NCBI GenBank assembly: GCA_023159155.1
Contig: JAJNNX010000045.1
Span: 62,001-126,000, forward strand
Origin: Ustulina deusta
Taxonomy: Eukaryota > Ascomycota > Sordariomycetes > Xylariales > Xylariaceae
DNA: 64,000 nt
Direction: 5' to 3'
Positions within the stretch are counted from its first letter, which is position 1. The number at the start of each line of letters is the position of its first letter. The position numbers and the translations under genes were made by a program. Positions 27,733 through 40,200 of the stretch are shown one piece after another. Under the pieces are notes generated by a model. The model was not told the DNA's origin and made no database searches. It was given only the letters and a program-made list of their open reading frames with translations.

Positions 27733-27969
27733 TATTATAATTAGTTAAATAAAACTTTTATAGCTAGTTTATTAATATTATAAACAAAAACTTTAAACTA
27801 AAAAAAAATAAAAAAATAAAAAAAAGTTAGAGTTTATAAAATAAGTAAATATAAACTTTATATATATAACTATAGAGTTATAGGTTGGTCCGTATATAGA
27901 TTTCCTATTTTATTGCTATATAGGTCTGGAGTCCTTGCAAGTTTTGCTAAGACTGTACTAACTATTACA
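27733..27969 (-). repeat. Alpha-1 right LTR
   Basis: Same length and order of motifs as the left LTR. Differences are almost all C/T and G/A transitions. It ends at 27969, immediately before the second CTTAT. Confidence 0.85.
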
Positions 27970-27974
27970 CTTAT

Positions 27975-28077
27975 ATAAACTAAGCTATATTAACTAATCA
28001 AGCTATATATATAAATTTATTTATATTTATTAACTTAATTATAGCTATATAAACTAATTTATATATATAACACATCT
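27975..28077 (+). repeat. Right half of the interrupted minisatellite, RIP-decayed
   Basis: Continues the phase of the 7600-7845 array after the CTTAT duplication (ATAAACTAAGCTATA, ACTAATCAAGCTATA), grading into A+T-rich sequence before the foldback element. Confidence 0.55.
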
Positions 28078-28506
28078 TATAAGCTTGTTTTGCACTTTCT
28101 TAGGAGTACTTTTACTCTAATTTTTATAGTAAAGCTACTTAGTTTAAATTTATATAACTTTATTAATATAAGTTGTATGGACTAATGGTTTAGATTTTTG
28201 GAATTCTAACTAAATAAGGAATCTAAATATATTTTTGTTAATCTTATACCTATTTTATTTCTAAAAATATTTATGTTTAATAAACTATCAGGATTATTTT
28301 AACGTACTTTTTTATAATTCTATAAATAAAATAGGTATAAAATTAACAACAATATATTTAGATTCCTTATTTACTTAGAATTCTAAAAATCTAAACCATT
28401 TGTTTATATAATTTATATTAATAAAGTTATATAAATATAAAGTAAAAAGCTTTGCTATAAAAATTAAAGTAAAAGTACTGCTAAGAAAGTGCAAAACAAG
28501 CTTATA
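28078..28506. mobile_element. Foldback/MITE element 1
   Basis: 429 bp, almost entirely two inverted arms of about 190 bases. The left starts TATAAGCTTGTTTTGCACTT; the right ends with its complement (AAGTGCAAAACAAGCTTATA). The arms agree over most of their length, including GGTTTAGATTTTTGGAATTC and ATACCTATTTTATTTCTA. A short non-palindromic centre contains ATCAGGATTATTTTAACG. No coding frame. Target duplication not evident. Confidence 0.8.
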
Positions 28507-28599
28507 CAATATATTATAGCTGTTTTATAATATATTGTTTTATTATTATTTTTATAATTATTTATAAATTTATTTACTATAATAATATATAATTTATAA
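28507..28599. other. A+T-rich remnant, alpha-like
   Basis: Short stretch with TTTTATTATTATTTTTATAATT, as in the alpha interior at about 8165-8190. Its counterpart on the far side of the foldback element is 52168-52328. Probably a relic of an older alpha copy; weakly supported. Confidence 0.35.
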
Positions 28600-28674
28600 T
28601 ATAAGCTCGCTTTATATATAAGCTCGTTTTGCTTTCTTTTCTTTATATTTTTATATATAATTTTTTAATAAAAG

Positions 28675-29266
28675 TGTTATAATTAGTCAAGTAAAGCTTC
28701 TATAGCTAGTTTATTAATACTATAAACAAAGACTCTAAACTAAAAAAAAAAAAAAAAGTCAGAGTTTATAAAGTAGATAGATATAAACTCTATATATATA
28801 ACTATAAAGTTATAGATTAATCTATATATAGGCTTTTTATTTTATTGCTATATAAATCTAAAGTTTTTATAAGTTTTATTAAAACTATACTAATTATTAT
28901 ATTACTTTTTTTAAAAACTAAAAATTTAAATATAGTTTTAATTTAAAATTACTAATAATATCAAGTTTATTATTACGATCAGTTAAATAAAGCTTTCATA
29001 GCTAATTTATTAACACTAAAGATAAAGACTCTAAGCTAAAAAAAAAAAAAAAAAATTATCAGAGTTTATAAAGTGGATAAATATAAACTTTATATATATA
29101 GCTATAGAGTTATAAATTAATCCGTATATTAATCTCTTATTTTATTGCTATATAAGTTTAAAATCTTTATAAGTTTTGCTAAAATTATACTAACTATTAT
29201 ATTACTTTTTTTAAAAACTGAAAATTTAAATATAGTTTTAACTTAAAATTATTAATAATATTAGGT
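28675..29266 (-). repeat. Tandem duplication of LTR plus 68 bp in alpha-4
   Basis: Two consecutive units of about 296 bp, each a whole alpha LTR (28675-28902 and 28971-29201) plus the adjoining interior (TACTTTTTTTAAAAACT to AGTTTAT). Confidence 0.75.
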
Positions 29267-29608
29267 TTATATAGTTTTTTTATAGCGCATTATTTTATTA
29301 TTATTTTTATAAGTTTTATAAAATTAATTAAGCTTAATTAGTATGTTTTTAAAATTTTAAGCTATATATTAAATATTATTAAAATTATAACTTTTTCAAA
29401 TAATTTAATATTATAATTTTTTATTTTTTTTTATATATTTTTAATTATTTAATTTATTTAATTTTAAATTTTGCTTTATTATTAATATTTTTAATTAAAA
29501 ATAATAATTAGATTTATTAAAATAAAAGATTATTGCTTGCTTTTTATAATTAATTAATATAAAACAAATTCTTTATTTTATAAAAGTTAAACAAATTAAA
29601 AATATAAC

Positions 29609-29770
29609 TAATAGGCATAACTATAAATATATTAGCTATAGCTATATATATATTTATTATATTTATAAATAAATAAACGTCCTTATAATTTTATACTTAA
29701 AAAAAAAATTATTTATTTATATTTTATATAATAATTGTTATTTTTAACAAGTAATTAAATTGCTATAACA
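29609..29770 (+). repeat. Delta left LTR
   Basis: Direct repeat of 42960-43122; contains ATATTAGCTATAGCTATA and ends AATTGCTATAACA. Confidence 0.8.
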
Positions 29771-32700
29771 AGTAGTGCTTATTTATTAACCTAAACCTTT
29801 AATTTTTATATTATAAAAAACATATATATTTAAGCTTGTTAAACTACTTATTACTAATAAGAGTTTAATAAAGTTATGCTTTAAAAAAGTTTAAGCAATA
29901 ATATTAAAGTTAAACTTAGCTATAATATTTTTATATTTAATTTAATATAAGCAGAATTAATAAATTATTATGCTTTAGTTATTAACCTAAGTTTAAATAG
30001 CTATTATAGCTAAACTTAGCAACTAAATAGTTATGTTTTAACTTTTAAGTTTTTATTAGTTTAAGCTTTAATAATTATATAGCAATATAAAACAAAAAAA
30101 AATACATTAATTTTATAACTGAACGCTAGAACTAGCATAAAAAATAATACTTTGAATAAATTATAATATAATAATATAGTTATAAAAATTAAAAAAAAAC
30201 AAATCAAATCTTAAAATAAAATTAATATATATAATACTGCTTATTTTAATTTAAATTAAATAAATTTAAAATTTTTTTAATAACTTTAATTATTAAAATA
30301 TTCAATATAAAAATAATATATATAAATATATTTTTACTAAAGTTATTTAATTAAATTAGAACTAAAAACCTTTTAATATTTTTAATTATTTTTTTAATAA
30401 AAATAAAAAACCAAATCTTATAAAAAAACTAGTATTTAAAAAATAATAGTTAGATAATATTTTTAATAATTAAAAGCTAAAAAAAAACTAGCCTATTTAA
30501 AAAAACTAATAATTATATTAATAAAAAAGTTTAGATTTATTTAATAATAATAAAAAACTACTATTATAAATTAAAACTTAATAAATATAACTAATATTAA
30601 TTTATAAATAACTAAAACGTTTTATGATATAACTTAGTTTATTATTATTATTTAATAATATTTAAATATAATTTAAAAATAAAATTTTATTATAATAAAA
30701 TAGCTATTTATAATAATTTATATAAGCTTTTTAATAATAAAGCTATTAAAAATTAGATATTTTTAGCTTAACGTATTAAAAAAATCTAGCAAAAGTTATA
30801 TAATTTTTTACAAAAATAAAAATATTTACTATACAAATATTTATTTTTAGGTTTAATACTTTAAAAAATAAAGCAATATAAAAAATAAGTTTACTATAGT
30901 AGCTATAAAAAAACAAACTTTTTTATAAAAAAATATACTATAATAGTAGTTTTAATAACTATTTAAAAAAAATGTAATAAAACATAAAATAACTTTATTA
31001 ATATTTATAAAAGCTTTAATTAAAAAATAAAACATTTAACTAAATATAGCAAATATTTAGTTTTTTATTTATAAATATATAATAAAAAATATTATATAAA
31101 AAAAGCTTATTAGAATTTATACTATAAAAGTTTTTAAAGATAATAAAACTTAAAAAAATACTAAAAATTTATAACTATTAATATAATTATAAAACTTATT
31201 ATTATTTAAGCTATAAAAACTTATACTAAAACTAATAGCAAAACAAATTATTAATAAATATTTAGAAAAACTAAAAAAGAAAATAGCAATTATATTTAAA
31301 ACTAAATATTATACTTAAAGTAATAAAAAAAAAAGCAGAAAATAGTTAATTTCAACTAGTTTTAATAAAACTAGCTAAATTATAAAAATAATAATGCTTT
31401 ATAACAATAAAACTTTAATTAAAAATTTAAAAATTTTAAAACACTTTATTATAAATAGGGTTAATTATGGTAAATTAAATTATTATTATTAGGTTATAAA
31501 AAATAAAACAATTAAAATAACTAAAACTAAAATAATAGTTGCCTTAAAACATATTAATAAAATAATTAATATAATATTAGGTTTAATAATTAAAACAAAA
31601 AAAATTAATAAAAATAATAAATATATTATTAATAGTTTAGGCAATAAAAACTAAACATAAATAAATTATAAAGTTATTATAATAAAAAAGTTATTTAGGA
31701 TATAGATCTTAATAATAGTAGCAAAACTAAAAACTTAACTATAAAAAAATATATTTATTTTAGTAAAAAAAAGCAAAAATAACTAATAAAATAAATAACT
31801 ATTAAATATATAATTAAAACGCTATATTAAAAAATAAAAATATATTAATAAACTTAAATATAATATTAAAAATTTATATAAAATAAAAAATTGTATTTTA
31901 TTTAATAAAAATAATAAAAAACTATATTAAAAATACTTATATAAAATAAGCTAAACTAAATAAAAAAAACATTAAACAAGTAAACTTTGTACTAATAAAA
32001 CTAACTATACTAAAACTAATTAAATAAAAAATTAATATTTAACTAGAACAAATTATTAAAATAAACTTAAAACTATTATTTAAAAAGAAAATTAAAAAAA
32101 AACTATATATTTTTAAATTTTTATTTAAAACAATATTAAAAGCTTTAAAATTAAGGTTTACTTAAATATAAAATGCTTTAGTATATTAATAAACAAAGGT
32201 TTTATTAAAAATTTTGCAAAAAACTTAAAATTTTAATATATTAATTTTATACTTATTAATAAAATAAAAATATAGTTTGTAATTACCTAAACTATAGATT
32301 TTAATATATATATTAAAAAATATATTAAAAAAAATATAATATTTAAATATTTTATAATAATAATAAACATAATTAATAATTTAAAACTAAAAATATTAAT
32401 TAAAACAAAATTTATATTAAAATATAAAATAAAACAAAAACTAAACTATTTTTAATAGTATTAATATAAAAAATATTAGTAGTATATATAATAGTTATAT
32501 TTATTATAATAATAATATTTATAAATATAAAGTTTATTAATTTATTAATATTTATTAATAAAAAAATAAAATAATAAAACTATATTATTTTTAAAAAAAA
32601 TAAAGTATAGCTTATAATATAATACTAAATAAATATTTATTAAAAAAATTATAGTTTATAACTTATATGTTTAGCTAATTATAAAATAAAAAAATAAAAA

Positions 32701-33545
32701 ACAAAAAACTATTTTTAAGTATTAAAAAAATAAAATTATTTAGGTTATTAATTAAGCAAATATTATAAATTACTAGGAAAATAATACGAGCTAAAAGAAT
32801 TAAACCGAAATAGTAGCGTACCTAAATAAAAAAAAAGCTTAAAAAAATATTTTTTATAAAAAAACTAATAAGCAACTTAACTATATTAGTTATAAAAATA
32901 AATATATTATTTTATAAAATAATAAAACTAATAAATATATTTATAATTAAATTAATAATTAAAGTAGTTATAATAATAAATTATATCTTATAAGCAAAGA
33001 AAATCTATAAACTATTTAATAAATATAATATTTTTTATAATAAAAATATTATATTTATATTAAATAATAAAAAAATATAAATAAACTTAGTAAATAAATA
33101 GTAAGATTAGGTTAAAATTATTAAAGTATATTTATTAAGTATTAAAAATTATAAGTTTTTTAATATTAAATATAATAAAATATATATTTAAAAAAATTTT
33201 ATTTTAGTTGTTTATTTTAATTTTATTATTTAAAAAATAGTTAATAGTACTAAAAAAAATTAATTAATAGTAGATCTATAACTATTAAACAAAAATATAA
33301 TATTAGATATATATTTGCTATTTAGTTAAAATAATATAATTAAAAATATAATTGATAAATTTTAGTTTATATTATTTAATATATTAAATTTTTTTTTAAT
33401 TGCTAGTATATTTTAAATATTATAATAAAATAATTATTATTAGCTTTTAAAGCTTTAAAAAATTAAACGTAATATTAATAAAATTTAAAAACTTATTAAT
33501 ATAGCTATTAAAATATAATATTAATAATAAAAGTATTATTAAAAT

Positions 33546-34544
33546 TGTTGGATTAATCGTACAAAGGGGTCTAGCCAAAGGGTCTAGGCCAAAGGGTCCG
33601 GCTAGGGACCACCTATAGACCCCTTTGTACAAAGGGATATATAAAGGGCTCCCACCTACCTAATTCCTTTTTTTTTTCCTTCTTTTTAAGTGTAGCATAT
33701 AATAAATAAACTATATTCTACTAACTTTACAAGCATATACTACTGCCTTAAAAATATATAGTATATTTTATTTAAATATTAATTAGTGTTTATATTTATA
33801 CTTTAGCTTAGCTTTTATATAAATATAACGTAAATTAATTAAAATAATAACAAAATTTTAATTTAATTGTATAAATTGCATATTTTATATTGCATACTCT
33901 AGTTTCTTTAGCAGTAGGCCAACAAAAAAAAAAGATTGGTTACTCGTACGTACCTTAGCTCAGCCTTCATACAGACATTTAATTAATAGCGCGCAATTGT
34001 GCCACCCCAACGACCCCTTTCAACTTACACCTAGTCCAGCCTGCCTTCCGCCCTGCTAGGTGTAGCCCGTACGAAAGACCCCCTTCGACCTATACCTAGT
34101 CCAGCCTGCCTTCCGCCCTGCTAGGTGTAGCCCGTACAAAGACCCCCTTCGACCTACACCTAGCCTTGCCGACCCCGCTAGGTGTAGCCTATACAAAAAA
34201 CCCCTTCGACCTACCCCTCCCCCACAGACCTTGCGTACAATTATAGCAATAAATCACAAAAAAAAAAGTAGTCAGTGTTGGATTAATCGTACATAATTAG
34301 CTAGGGCACTTACGGACCCCTTCGTACAAAGGGGTCTGGCCAAAGGGTCTAGGCCAAGGGGTCCGGCTAGGGACCACCTACAGACCCCTTCGTACAAAGA
34401 GGTATATAAAGAGCTCCCACCTACCCAATTCCTTTCTTTCTCTCCCTCCTTTTAAGTGTGGCATATAATAAATAGACTATATTCCACTAACCTTACAGGC
34501 ATATACTACTGCTGTAGAAATATATAGTATACTCTATTCAAACA
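33546..34544 (+). mobile_element. TRIM-2: second copy of the non-autonomous LTR element
   Basis: 999 bp, flanked by AAAAT (33541-33545, 34545-34549). LTRs at 33546-33778 (233 bp, with a short deletion) and 34276-34544 (269 bp, ending TTCAAACA). The base order after LTR 1 is TTAATTAGTGTTT, and an A-run plus GTAGTCAG precedes LTR 2. The interior is half that of TRIM-1 because its hairpin array has 3 units, not 11. RIP damage is heavy at the left and light at the right. Confidence 0.85.
34015..34215 (+). repeat. Hairpin tandem array of TRIM-2 (3 units)
   Basis: Three units of about 55-65 bases near 34021, 34087 and 34150. Little-mutated arms CTACACCTAG and CTAGGTGTAG are perfect reverse complements separated by about 20 bases, followed by CCCGTACGAAAGACCCCC-type spacers. 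This copy shows the original form of the TRIM-1 units. Confidence 0.85.
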
Positions 34545-36930
34545 AAAATAAATAATAAAATTAAAATATTTAAAAAATTAGAAATATATATTAAAATAGT
34601 TAGTTAGTTATACTATAAAATAGTTTGGTTTAATTATAAAATTAAAGTATTGCAACAAAAAAAAACTAACTTGCTAGCCCAAAAAAAAAAAAAGAAACTT
34701 ATTTATTAAAAAGTTTAAACTAGTAAAACAAAGTTTTATTTTTAAAGTTATTTTTAAACTAATAAAAAAAAACAAAAAACTAAAAAGTATTATAAAAATA
34801 TTTATATATATAATATATTATTTATTATTATAAACTAGATAAGTTTTTTTTTTTAAAATAAATATTTATAAAAAAGCTTATAAATTAATAATTTTTTAAC
34901 GAAAAAATAAATAAAATAATATATTAATACTAAGTTAAAATATTTTAGTAATAAAAGTTAAACTAATTATATTCTTATTTAAGTTTATTAGTAATATTAA
35001 AAAAAAAAAATTTAAAAAAAAAAAAAATAGCAATAGTAATTTAAATATATAAAAAGCTATAAAAAATAATCTAATTAAATATATAACTAATAAATATACT
35101 AATAAACTATATACTAATTAAAAAAAAAATAATATATATTTTATTATATATTATAAATTTAAATAAAATTAATTTAAAACTTATTCATATAACTAATTAT
35201 TTTTTTTAATTTTAGTTTAAAATTTATTATATACTAAAAATACTAAATATAGTGCTAGATATACTTTTTAAATTATTATAAAAACTAAAAAAATAAAAAA
35301 AAGTTAAAAAAAATAAATTAAGTATACTAAATAATATTTATTAAGTATATTTTGCTAAAAAAAACAAAGTTATATTAAACTTTTTTATACTAACTTTAAT
35401 AATTAATAATAAATTTAAAAAAAATAACCTAAAAGTATAATAGTAATACTAAATATAGCTAAATAAAAAATATTTTATTTTAAAAAACTATATTAAAAAT
35501 ATTAAAATATATATTAGTTTATAACTTATTATATAATATATATAAAAAACTAAATTAATAAACAACTATTATTAAAAGAATTAATACTAATTAAAATATT
35601 AGCTAATTTTTATTATATTATTATTATAAATTTTATTATAAATATACTACTAATAAAATCTAAAAAAATATATATAATTATTTTAATATATTAGTAACTA
35701 TATTATATAAAGTTAATAAAAAATATATAATAAAAAACTAAATAAAAATATTATTATAAATATTATATTTATATAATTAAAGATTACTAGTAGTTATTAT
35801 TAGTAATAAAAACTTAAAGTTTAATAGTAAAGTTTAAAAAAAAATTTATAATATATTAAATATTAAACTTTTTTTTTAATAGTTTATTATTTTTAAATAA
35901 ATAAGCTTTAAAAAAAAAAACTAAGTTATTAAAATAGCTATTAAGTTTTATATAGCTACTAATTTAAATATTTTTTAAACTAAATTATTGCTAGTATTAT
36001 AATACTACTTAAATAATATATTATTAATAATAATTAAAAAATTATTAAACTAACTAGTATTAAAATTTTAGTTATAATTTATTATAAATATTTTAAACTA
36101 AAAAAAAAGTATTAAAGCTAATAATAAAGCAATAAAAGTATTAAAAATAAAATATACTTAAAAAGCTAAATATTTAGTTAATATAACTAATATAATTACT
36201 AAAAAAAAATATAATAATAAGTATATTTTAATAATTTTTAATAAAAATAATATAGTTTATTTTAAATTATATAAAAATTATTATTTATTTAGCAAACCTA
36301 AACAAAAATAGTTACTAATAAAAATAAAACTATTAATATATAAACTTAACTTTTTTAATAATTAGTATATTTATTTTATAGTTTTAGTTATATAGCTTTA
36401 TAAACTGAAATAAATAAAAAACCTTTTTAATAAAAAAGTTTTTTTATTAGGCTTAGTTATTATTAAAAAAACTAAAAATTACTTAAAAAAAAATCTAATT
36501 TTTAAATAGCAAATCTTTAGTTAAATATACTATTAAATAAAAAAAATAAAATAGCAAATATAATTAAAACTTTAATAAAAAAAACAAAAACTATTAATGC
36601 TTAACTTAGTTAATAAATATAAAGCTAATAATATTATTAATTAAGCAAAAAAATATAAAAAGTATAATATTGCTTATATGTAAAAAAATAACTTATTAAA
36701 ATAACTAAGCTAAAAAATAAAACAAAAAAATATATATATAAAATAATAAATATATTATATTTATTATAACTATTTTATTTTTTAAAAAACTATATTAAAA
36801 ATAATAAATATATATTTATAAATAAAGTATATATTACTAAGCTTAGCTATTATAATAATAATAAAAGAACTGCTATAAAAATAATATATAAATAGCCAAA
36901 AAAAAATATACTATTATAGCTACTTATTAT

Positions 36931-37199
36931 TGCAGCAGGGCTGGTGCTAGCGGCCCGTTAGCAGCTGCGAATGTGGCTGCACGTCAATTGTTAGCCGTAT
37001 TCGGGCCGCCTGCGGCCCGAATCGGCTGATCTTCGGCTGCATTCAGGGGTTCGAATAGCTATAAAAGCCTTCGAACTTCTCAGAGCAACACTTACTTTAC
37101 ACGCATAACATTTTCATACCAGTTTTCTAATAGCAGGCGCTCTAGTTTATTTTTATTGTTTTTAGTTGTTTTTAGTATCGAGTTGCCCCGTCCTTCTTT
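36931..37199 (+). repeat. Epsilon left terminal repeat (LTR)
   Basis: 269 bp with a perfect palindrome at 36999-37022 (ATTCGGGCCGC, CT, GCGGCCCGAAT) and TATAAAAG about 40 bases downstream of it. Carries A where the right copy has G at most differing sites. Confidence 0.8.
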
Positions 37200-37224
37200 A
37201 ATAGTGTCCTCGGTAAAGCTGCAA

Positions 37225-40200
37225 TAGAGCAGTCTCCCATACAAATTTGTATGTAACAATGCTTGCAAACGCTCATTGCTCCTCGGAGCACGACCTGTGA
37301 TCAGAGACCAATGCTCGACGCCCTCCCATACAAATTACTATACGAATATGTCCACAACCCGTCAATAGACTCAATGCCAGCTGCGCGAAGACCAACCCAG
37401 CCGACTTAGTCAGACCAACCAACCCAGCCAACCCATCGATCAGCCAATTAACCAGTCAATTCCCCGTACGAATACACCCACGAGCAGCCTCCTATACAAA
37501 TCCACATACAAGTCTGCTCATGGCTGTATACCTTCCGGGAAGCCCAGTTTGTTAGCTATGTATAGCCCAGTCCAATACACGGAAGCCTTCAAGTGGCTAC
37601 TCCAGTTGGTTAGCCAGGCTACATACGCGTTGAACAGCCGATTTAGCCCAGTTTTGTGTTGATCAGTCAGTTCGTACGTTCATATACGTGTTCGAGCAGT
37701 CCGCCATACAAATTTGTATACGAACGCGCTCTCACCCGTACGCTATACGTACAACACACCGATCAGCCAATTGCCCTCGTTTTCTAGGCCTTGTTAGCCA
37801 GGCTAGTCATATACGCGTTAATCAGCCCAATCGGCCTATTGCCTTGTTAGCCAGCTATTGCGTTGTTCAGTCAGTCAACCAGTCAGTCCCTTCGTTGAGA
37901 AGTTGTTAGAGCAGACCTACATACATTTTGTATGCAAATATGCTCGTACGCCTTCCAGTCCAAAAGAAGTTCTTTGTTCCACGCCGCCGATCAGTCAGTT
38001 AGCCCGCCAATCAGTCAAACAGTCAGTCGATCAGCCAATTGCCCTCGCGAATACATCCCCCGACCCAAATACACCTACAAGCAAAGTCCCATACAAGTTA
38101 CTATGCGAACCAGCTCGCAGATGTATAGCCTCCGGGGAAGCCTTCGTTCCAGTTTGCAATAGCCAATCGCCAATATTGCCGCGTTGATCAGCCAAGTTGC
38201 CTTGTTGGCTAGCCGTACATATCGCCGCCGCATTGATCAGTCAAATCCATATTCGAATACCCGTACGAACAAGTTGCCATACAAGTTAATATGCAAATCT
38301 GCTCGTACGCACATTACCCATGGGAAGCCGTCGCTTCAAGTCCTTCGTTCAGTCCTTTGTTCAGTCAGCGTTTTGTTAATCAGCCGGATCCCCCGTCACG
38401 TACAGTCCTACGAACAGATTCACGTACATATTTGTATGTGAATACGCTCGCAGTGCTGTAGCCCACGGGAAGGTTCGCTCCAAGCCACGCATTCGTTCGA
38501 AGCCTCCGTCAGCCATACGTACACCTCCGTTTTCGTCAATTTTGTTGTTTAGCATTTTCGGCATTTTCGGCGTTTTTAGCATTTTTGGCGTTTTCAGCAA
38601 ATTCGGCATTTTCGTTGTTTTTCGTCATTTTCAGGCTTCTACACCGTTAATCAGTCAGGTCCCATACGAGTCGCCGTACAAACAAGTGCCCATAGAAATT
38701 TATATGGGAGTCAGCTCGAATACGTACGGTCCAAGGGAAGCGTTGATCAGACCTTGTTTTTGAAGCCTTGTTTTAGAAGCGTTGTTTGTTTAGCCTTCGT
38801 TGCGGTGTTCAGCGCTATATATCGCACTTCAAGTCGTTGCGTCGTTGATCAGCCAGGTCTACGTTTGGTAGCCTACGAACACATTCACGTACTAAATTGT
38901 ATGCAAACATGTTCGTGGCTTACAGAGGAGCATCTGTTCATGGTTTCAATCAACGAATTGCCATGCCGTTGATCAGCCAGTCCTTCGTTTAGCTTCAGTG
39001 GCTATACCGTTCAGTCCCGCATTCAATGGCCGTACGAGCAGATCCCCATACAATTTGTATGCGAATATGCTCCTACACCCATGGTCCAAGGGAAGCCATT
39101 GTTCAGCCAGCCAATTGATGGACTGCCATGCTGCCGATCAGCCAATTCAGTCATATACGTGTTGATCAGTCATATACACGCGTTAGCCAGTTCAGCCGTT
39201 ATACGTACGATTGATCAGCAACTTAGCCGATATATGCGCATACGAGCAGCCACCCATACTAATTTGTATGTGTGTATGCTCGTATTGACACGTTACACCT
39301 TGTTCGCTATTGATTAGCGATTTTTAGCCATATTCGCCGTCGAACAGCGATTTTCAGCTATTTTGCTACATACGCGTTGATCAGCAAGTTTACCCCGGTT
39401 TCATATGCGTACAAGCAAGTCTACATACTGTTTTATATAGACAAGTGCTCTTATAAACATCACATTCGCTATTGATCAGCTAGTTTATCACGTTTTTCAG
39501 TTGCGTACAAGCAGGCGCACATACAATTTTCTATGCGAACCTGCTCGTACATTAATCACCTACGCGAGGGCCTTCCGATTAGCCCTACACCATTCTGCGC
39601 TATATACGTGGCGCTACCGATCAGTTTATTTGTTTGCCGTGCCGATCGATCAGTCAGTGTGTTATATAAAGGATATAGCCGTACAAGCAATTGCCCATAC
39701 AATTTATATAGCAATCTGCTCACACCTGCACAACCTACACATCGTACACCTTACACACATAGCAAAACGCATACAGCGCTACAGATACATCGTAGCACTA
39801 CCGATTAGTCAATACGTTATTGCTACACTAACCAGTCAATCTGTTATGTACAAGCAACCTCCCATACTATTTTGTATGTGAACTTGCTCGTAGCATACAT
39901 TACATAGTTAGCCGCACTGCCGATTGGTTTGTTATTGCTACACGTACAGCACAGCACTAACGAATTGTTATTGCTGCACTAATCAGTTATTCTGTTACGT
40001 ACGAACAACTCCCCATACTATTTTGTATATGGACCTGTTCGTACTATACATATTATATGGTCATCGCAGCACTGCCGATTAATTAATGCGTCATTGCTGC
40101 GCTGATCAGCCATTTTGTATGCGTACGCACAGCACTGCCGATGTGTCATTGCTGCACTAATCAGTTATTCTGTTATATACAAGCAACTCCCCATACTATT

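Larger units (their letters stand above)
7846..27969 (-). mobile_element. Alpha-1: RIP-inactivated Ty3/Gypsy LTR retrotransposon (span includes nested elements)
   Basis: LTRs of 237 bp each lie at 7846-8082 and 27733-27969. The left starts TGTCACAATCAG; the right starts with the C-to-T/G-to-A mutated form TATTATAATTAG and ends TATTACA. A perfect CTTAT duplication flanks it (7841-7845, 27970-27974). Its own interior is 8083-9137, 16418-16818 and 24208-27732; the rest is beta and alpha-2. Coding orientation is minus: a T-run adjoins the left LTR (polypurine tract on the minus strand), and the minus strand near 24850-24980 carries decayed Gypsy reverse-transcriptase/RNase H connection sequence. 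All frames are destroyed by TpA-creating transitions. Superfamily rests on the short motif described for alpha-2. Confidence 0.85.

Noticed and set aside
16819..27969. Reading 16819-17053 and 27733-27969 as the inverted ends of one large DNA transposon
   Set aside because: They belong to different LTR elements: alpha-2 (TSD TATAT) is nested in alpha-1 (TSD CTTAT), each with its own direct LTR pair.
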